Shown here: piece by piece, positions 22,784-25,752 of the stretch
How positions within the stretch are numbered: the first letter of the stretch is position 1
Layout of the letters: each line of letters opens with the position of its first letter
Assembly (NCBI GenBank): GCA_003670425.1
Contig: QWRL01000011.1
Location: 2,734-28,485, forward strand
Origin: Chloroflexota bacterium
GTDB taxonomy: Bacteria; Chloroflexota; Anaerolineae; Anaerolineales; UBA11657
Reading direction: 5' to 3'
DNA length: 25,752 nt
Notes under the pieces: model-generated
Database searches by the model: none
What the model was told of the DNA's origin: nothing
What the model saw: only the letters and a program-made list of their open reading frames with translations
Made by a program: the position numbers and the translations under genes

Positions 22784-23766
22784 AGGGCACCGGGTGTGCC
22801 CTTTGCATACAGCTGCCGGTACACGGCACTGAGCGCGCGCACCTGCTGCGCCGCGTGATAAGAGGAGCGCACCAGTGGCGCGCACTCCACCCAGTCAAAA
22901 TGCAACTCGTCTTCCGCGTAGCTTTTGATATCCGCAAACTCCTGCGGCGTGTAGTAGCGCTCGATGGGCAGATGCTTTTTTGAGGGTTGCAGATACTGGC
23001 CGACGGTGAGAATGTTCACGCCCCAGCTGCGCATTTCCGCCAGCGTCTCTTTAATCTCCGCCAGCGTTTCGCCGAGGCCAAGCATGATACCGCTCTTCGT
23101 GAGCACGTCCGGGTCCATCTGGCGCGCATTGGTGAGCGTGGCGCGTGCCCAGTCAAAACTGTCCTGGGGCTGCACGCGCTTGAAGAGGCGCGGCACCGTT
23201 TCCACATTGTGGTTCAAAATTTCCGGGCGCGCATCCATGACAATTTGCAGGGCTTCGCGGCGGCCTTTGAAATCCGGGATGAGCACCTCAATTGAGCAGC
23301 CCGGCTGCAGCCGGCGCACTTCCCGGATCACCATTGCAAATATTGGTGCGCCACCGTCGGGGCGCTCGTCGCGGTTGACGCTGGTGATTACAGCGTGCTC
23401 GAGCCGCATGGCCTGAATTGCCTCTGCCACACGCAGCGGCTCGCCAAAATCCAGCGGCAGCGGGCGCCCGGTTTGAATGTCGCAAAAGCCGCACGAGCGC
23501 GTACAAATGTTGCCCATCATCAGGAAGGTGGCCGTGCCGGAGCCCCAGCACTCGCCAATGTTTGGGCACAGCGCTTCTTCGCAAACGGTATGCAGCCCGC
23601 GCGTGCGCATCAGGCTGCGCAGGCGTTCAAATTCTGCGCCGGCAGGTGCGCGCACCTTGATCCATTCTGGCCGGCGCTGGGGTGCGGCAGCAGGCAACAA
23701 GTCGGCTGCTGGTATCAGGCGCGCGCGGCTGGGTGCGGCTGCATGCGCTTCACTCAATTCAGTCAT
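22756..23766 (-). CDS. lipA: Lipoyl synthase
   Basis: A 336-residue radical SAM enzyme that inserts two sulfurs into protein-bound octanoyl groups to make the lipoyl cofactor of 2-oxoacid dehydrogenases and the glycine cleavage H protein. The auxiliary 4Fe-4S cluster ligands are Cys62, Cys67 and Cys73 (CEEALCPNIGEC). The SAM cluster motif is Cys88, Cys92 and Cys95 (CTRSCGFC). The conserved C-terminal serine motif is RSSYHA (300-305). MLGLGET and LTVGQYLQPSKKHLP are also family signatures. The N-terminal 30 residues are Ala-rich and variable, normal for LipA. The ATG at 23766 has TAAAAT ending 6 nt upstream, so the transcript probably begins at or next to the start codon. No lipB is in the window. 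Confidence 0.97.
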   Translation of the reverse strand: MTELSEAHAAAPSRARLIPAADLLPAAAPQRRPEWIKVRAPAGAEFERLRSLMRTRGLHTVCEEALCPNIGECWGSGTATFLMMGNICTRSCGFCDIQTGRPLPLDFGEPLRVAEAIQAMRLEHAVITSVNRDERPDGGAPIFAMVIREVRRLQPGCSIEVLIPDFKGRREALQIVMDARPEILNHNVETVPRLFKRVQPQDSFDWARATLTNARQMDPDVLTKSGIMLGLGETLAEIKETLAEMRSWGVNILTVGQYLQPSKKHLPIERYYTPQEFADIKSYAEDELHFDWVECAPLVRSSYHAAQQVRALSAVYRQLYAKGTPGALPAEPRPAG

Positions 23767-23772
23767 GCGTTG

Positions 23773-23802
23773 ATTTTACGATACTTCCAACTGAGCATCC
23801 AA
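23773..23802 (-). promoter_or_regulatory. Promoter of lipA, leaderless arrangement
   Basis: On the minus strand TTGGAT, an 18-bp spacer and TAAAAT, with only CAACGC between the -10 and the ATG. The expected transcription start coincides with the start codon. Confidence 0.55.
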
Positions 23803-23816
23803 CAAAGCGGCGCAGG

Positions 23817-23822
23817 TATAAT
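23817..23822 (+). promoter_or_regulatory. -10 element of the aldo/keto reductase operon
   Basis: A perfect TATAAT lies 29 nt before the aldo/keto reductase ATG, in the 85-bp gap shared with divergent lipA. No good -35 is seen; the region upstream overlaps the lipA promoter, so the two may compete for polymerase. Confidence 0.5.
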
Positions 23823-23851
23823 GCCCGCTTCACTCCAGCGGATTAATCAGA

Positions 23852-24844
23852 ATGCAGTATCGATATCTTGGGCGGTCTGGCTTGCAGGTTTCCCTGTTCT
23901 CATTTGGGGCGTGGGTCACGTTTGGGCAGCAGTACGGCGAAGACGTGGCGCTGGAGTGCATGCAGGCTGCATTTGACGCGGGGTGCAATTTTTTTGACAA
24001 CGCCGAGGCTTACGCCGACGGGCAGGCTGAGGTGGTGATGGGCAATGTGTTCAAGCGCACCGGCTGGAAGCGCTCTGAGATTGTGGTGTCTACCAAGGTC
24101 TTTTGGGGCGGCGCGGGCGTCAACCAAAAGGGGCTGTCCCGCAAGCATGTGGTGGAGGGCACGCAGGCCGCGCTGGCGCGCTTGCAGCTTGAATATGTGG
24201 ATCTGGTGTTTTGCCACCGCCCGGATATTTACACGCCCGTGGAAGAGACGGTGCGGGCGATGAACCATGTGATAGACCGCGGCTGGGCGCTGTACTGGGG
24301 CACCAGCGAATGGAGTGCGCAGCAGATTACGGAGGCGCACGGTGTGGCACAGCGCGAGCACCTGATTGCGCCGTTGATGGAGCAGCCGCAGTACAACATG
24401 TTTCACCGTGAGCGCGTGGAGCGTGAATACGCGCCGCTTTACCGGACTGTGGGAATGGGCACAACCATTTGGAGCCCGCTGGCCAGCGGGCTGCTGACGG
24501 GCAAGTACAACGCCGGCATGCCCGCAGACACGCGTGCGTCGCTGGCCGGCTATGAATGGCTGCGGAAGCGCATGGAGTCTGAGGAGGCAAAGCGCCAGCT
24601 GGCTGCGGTGCCCGCACTGCAAACGCTGGCTGCCCAATTGAACTGCACGCTGGCGCAGCTGGCGCTGGCTTGGTGCGCTGCCAACCCCAACGTGAGCACG
24701 GTTATTACCGGAGCATCGCGCGCCAGCCAAGTGCTGGAGAACATGAAGGCCATTGATGTGCTGCCTTTGCTGACCGAAACAGTGCTTGCCAGCATCGATG
24801 GCATTTTGGGAAACAAACCCAAGGCGCAAGAGGACTTCCGGTAG
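23852..24844 (+). CDS. Aldo/keto reductase, potassium-channel beta-subunit-like (AKR6/AKR14 type)
   Basis: A 330-residue NADPH-dependent oxidoreductase with the (beta/alpha)8 fold. The N-terminus MQYRYLGRSGLQVSLFSFGAW and the VTFG sequence are typical of the Kv-beta-like and YghZ-like group. The catalytic tetrad is intact: Asp49 and Tyr54 (DNAEAYADG), Lys82 (VSTKVFWGG) and His122 (VFCHRPDIY). Later motifs include YWGTSEWSAQQI, EQPQYNMFHRERVE, WSPLASGLLTGKY and the cofactor loop VITGASRASQVLENM. Likely substrates are aldehydes or ketones such as methylglyoxal; no channel gene is present. No Shine-Dalgarno is seen. The stop at 24844 is 8 nt before the next small gene, so it heads an operon. Confidence 0.93.
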   Translation: MQYRYLGRSGLQVSLFSFGAWVTFGQQYGEDVALECMQAAFDAGCNFFDNAEAYADGQAEVVMGNVFKRTGWKRSEIVVSTKVFWGGAGVNQKGLSRKHVVEGTQAALARLQLEYVDLVFCHRPDIYTPVEETVRAMNHVIDRGWALYWGTSEWSAQQITEAHGVAQREHLIAPLMEQPQYNMFHRERVEREYAPLYRTVGMGTTIWSPLASGLLTGKYNAGMPADTRASLAGYEWLRKRMESEEAKRQLAAVPALQTLAAQLNCTLAQLALAWCAANPNVSTVITGASRASQVLENMKAIDVLPLLTETVLASIDGILGNKPKAQEDFR

Positions 24845-24852
24845 GTGCCAGC

Positions 24853-25005
24853 ATGAGCCGCAAGCGCGAACGCCGGCGCGAACGCAAAGTTATGCCGGAG
24901 CAGAAGCAGGAAGCGCCAGAGTCGAATCTGGGACCAATCTTGCTGGTAGCGGTGGCAGTACTCGGTGCGCTCGCAATTGGTTTGGGTCCGCTGTTTTTCC
25001 GTTAG
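24853..25005 (+). CDS. Small single-span membrane protein, 50 residues, unknown
   Basis: A 50-codon ATG-started gene lying 8 nt after the reductase stop and 5 nt before the nitrilase start. The first 24 residues are very basic and hydrophilic (MSRKRERRRERK...QKQE). The rest is one hydrophobic span (GPILLVAVAVLGALAIGLG) ending PLFFR. The positive-inside rule places the N-terminus in the cytoplasm. The tight spacing on both sides supports its being a real gene. I recognise no family. It might anchor or modulate a neighbour, but that is speculation. Confidence 0.6.
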   Translation: MSRKRERRRERKVMPEQKQEAPESNLGPILLVAVAVLGALAIGLGPLFFR

Positions 25006-25010
25006 CCACA

Positions 25011-25752
25011 GTGCGCAAGCTCACCCTGTCGCTGGGGCAGATGACGCCCGTGCTTGGCGATCCGCAGGCCAACTTTGAGTGCGTCCGCGCGTGGACGGCA
25101 GAAGCCGCGCTGCGCGGTTCGCAGCTCATCTTGTTTCCTGAACTATGGAGCACCGGTGGCGACCTGCCCCACTGGGAGCAGCATGCCGCCGTGCTGGGCG
25201 CCGGCATGTTTGCTGCGATGGCAGAGCTGGCGCTTGAGTTCCGCATTGCGCTTGGCGGATCCATCTTGGAGCGCCGCGACGGGCGCGCCTACAATACTTT
25301 TGCAATGTACGGCAACAATGGGGAGCAGCTGGGCGTGTACCGCAAGCTGCACTTGTTTCAATTGATGGATGAGCACAAGTGGCTGGCCGCTGGCGATGCA
25401 CCGGCCATGCTGGGCGCTGAGTGGGGCCAGAGCGGGCTGGCAATTTGCTATGACCTGCGCTTCGGGGAATTGTTTCGCGGGTACGCGCTTGCGGGCGCAG
25501 AGCTGGCATTGTTGCCGGCATTGTGGCCGGCCGTGCGCCGCGCGCATTGGAGCACACTGCTGCGCGCGCGGGCAATTGAAAACCAGATGTTCATGGCGGC
25601 GGTTAATTGTGCGGGGCGCGTGGGCAACACGGAGTTTGGCGGCGCCTCGGCGGTGGTGGGCCCTTGGGGCGACGGGCCGGGTTTGGGCGGTGCCCCGGCT
25701 GGACCGCTGCCAACCGGAATCGTCCTTGATCTGGGGCGTGAAGGGCGCCCCA
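25011..25752 (+). CDS. Carbon-nitrogen hydrolase (nitrilase superfamily amidase), 3' end outside window
   Basis: The visible 247 residues belong to the nitrilase superfamily, which hydrolyses non-peptide C-N bonds. The catalytic triad is present: Glu44 (LFPELWSTGG), Lys112 (YRKLHLFQLMDEH) and nucleophile Cys146 (GLAICYDLRFGELFR). The second part has ARAIENQMFMAAVNCAGRVG and GGASAVVGPWGD. The pattern resembles omega-amidase (Nit2) and related short-chain amidases, which deaminate 2-oxoglutaramate or 2-oxosuccinamate; the exact substrate is open. Translation starts at GTG 25011, five nt after the small membrane gene, giving the usual short lead to the first beta strand (LTLSLGQMTPVLGD). The right edge cuts it before the stop codon. 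Confidence 0.9.
   Translation, partial: MRKLTLSLGQMTPVLGDPQANFECVRAWTAEAALRGSQLILFPELWSTGGDLPHWEQHAAVLGAGMFAAMAELALEFRIALGGSILERRDGRAYNTFAMYGNNGEQLGVYRKLHLFQLMDEHKWLAAGDAPAMLGAEWGQSGLAICYDLRFGELFRGYALAGAELALLPALWPAVRRAHWSTLLRARAIENQMFMAAVNCAGRVGNTEFGGASAVVGPWGDGPGLGGAPAGPLPTGIVLDLGREGRP

Overview
The window is about 25.7 kb of GC-rich bacterial chromosome. It is dense with ordinary core genes and has no insertion sequence, phage gene or CRISPR array that I can see. The best guess for the host is Chloroflexota. This is inference, resting on a lipoprotein built from the 'G-P-x-E...DGR-x-VQYFE' repeats common in secreted proteins of that phylum, on three tandem M42 peptidases, and on a GmhA/GmhB/epimerase/glycosyltransferase group. 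No rRNA or phylogenetic marker confirms it. Promoters I can read tend to have a TTGG-type -35 and a TATAAT/TAAAAT-type -10, often only 6-11 nt before the start codon, so several mRNAs are probably leaderless.

Layout. Positions 1-3002 hold a heptose/nucleotide-sugar group: gmhB (minus, runs off the left edge), a divergent NAD-dependent sugar epimerase broken by a one-base frameshift, gmhA, and a family 2 glycosyltransferase coupled to gmhA. Positions 3102-6285 (minus) hold three tandem M42 metallo-aminopeptidase paralogues. Positions 6438-7934 encode a membrane cellulose-synthase-like glycosyltransferase, preceded by a promoter and a strong intrinsic terminator inside its own leader. Then come ettA (ABC-F ribosome factor), a small unknown ORF, recN (DNA repair) and aspS, all on the plus strand. 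A bidirectional terminator separates aspS from a minus-strand block (13777-21136): tRNA-Gly(CCC), a repeat lipoprotein, transketolase, a PaiB-like FMN-binding protein of visibly lower GC, transaldolase, and a delta-1-pyrroline-5-carboxylate dehydrogenase. On the right are a GSA-aminomutase-like class III aminotransferase with a long structured leader, lipA (minus), and a plus-strand operon of aldo/keto reductase, a 50-residue membrane protein and a nitrilase-family amidohydrolase cut by the right edge.

How the parts fit. The left group makes and transfers activated sugars for the cell surface. The M42 set probably forms TET-type peptidase complexes that finish peptide degradation. tkt and tal are the non-oxidative pentose phosphate pair, separated by the odd paiB segment. 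The most interesting material is regulatory. Three genes (the CesA-like transferase, aspS and the class III aminotransferase) have promoter-proximal leaders with strong RNA hairpins. Two of these also hold a short upstream ORF beginning almost at the predicted transcription start, with its stop codon placed where translation would affect the hairpin or the downstream start. These look like ribosome-mediated attenuators that do not match any family I know. All of this is read by eye and needs folding, conservation and transcript data.
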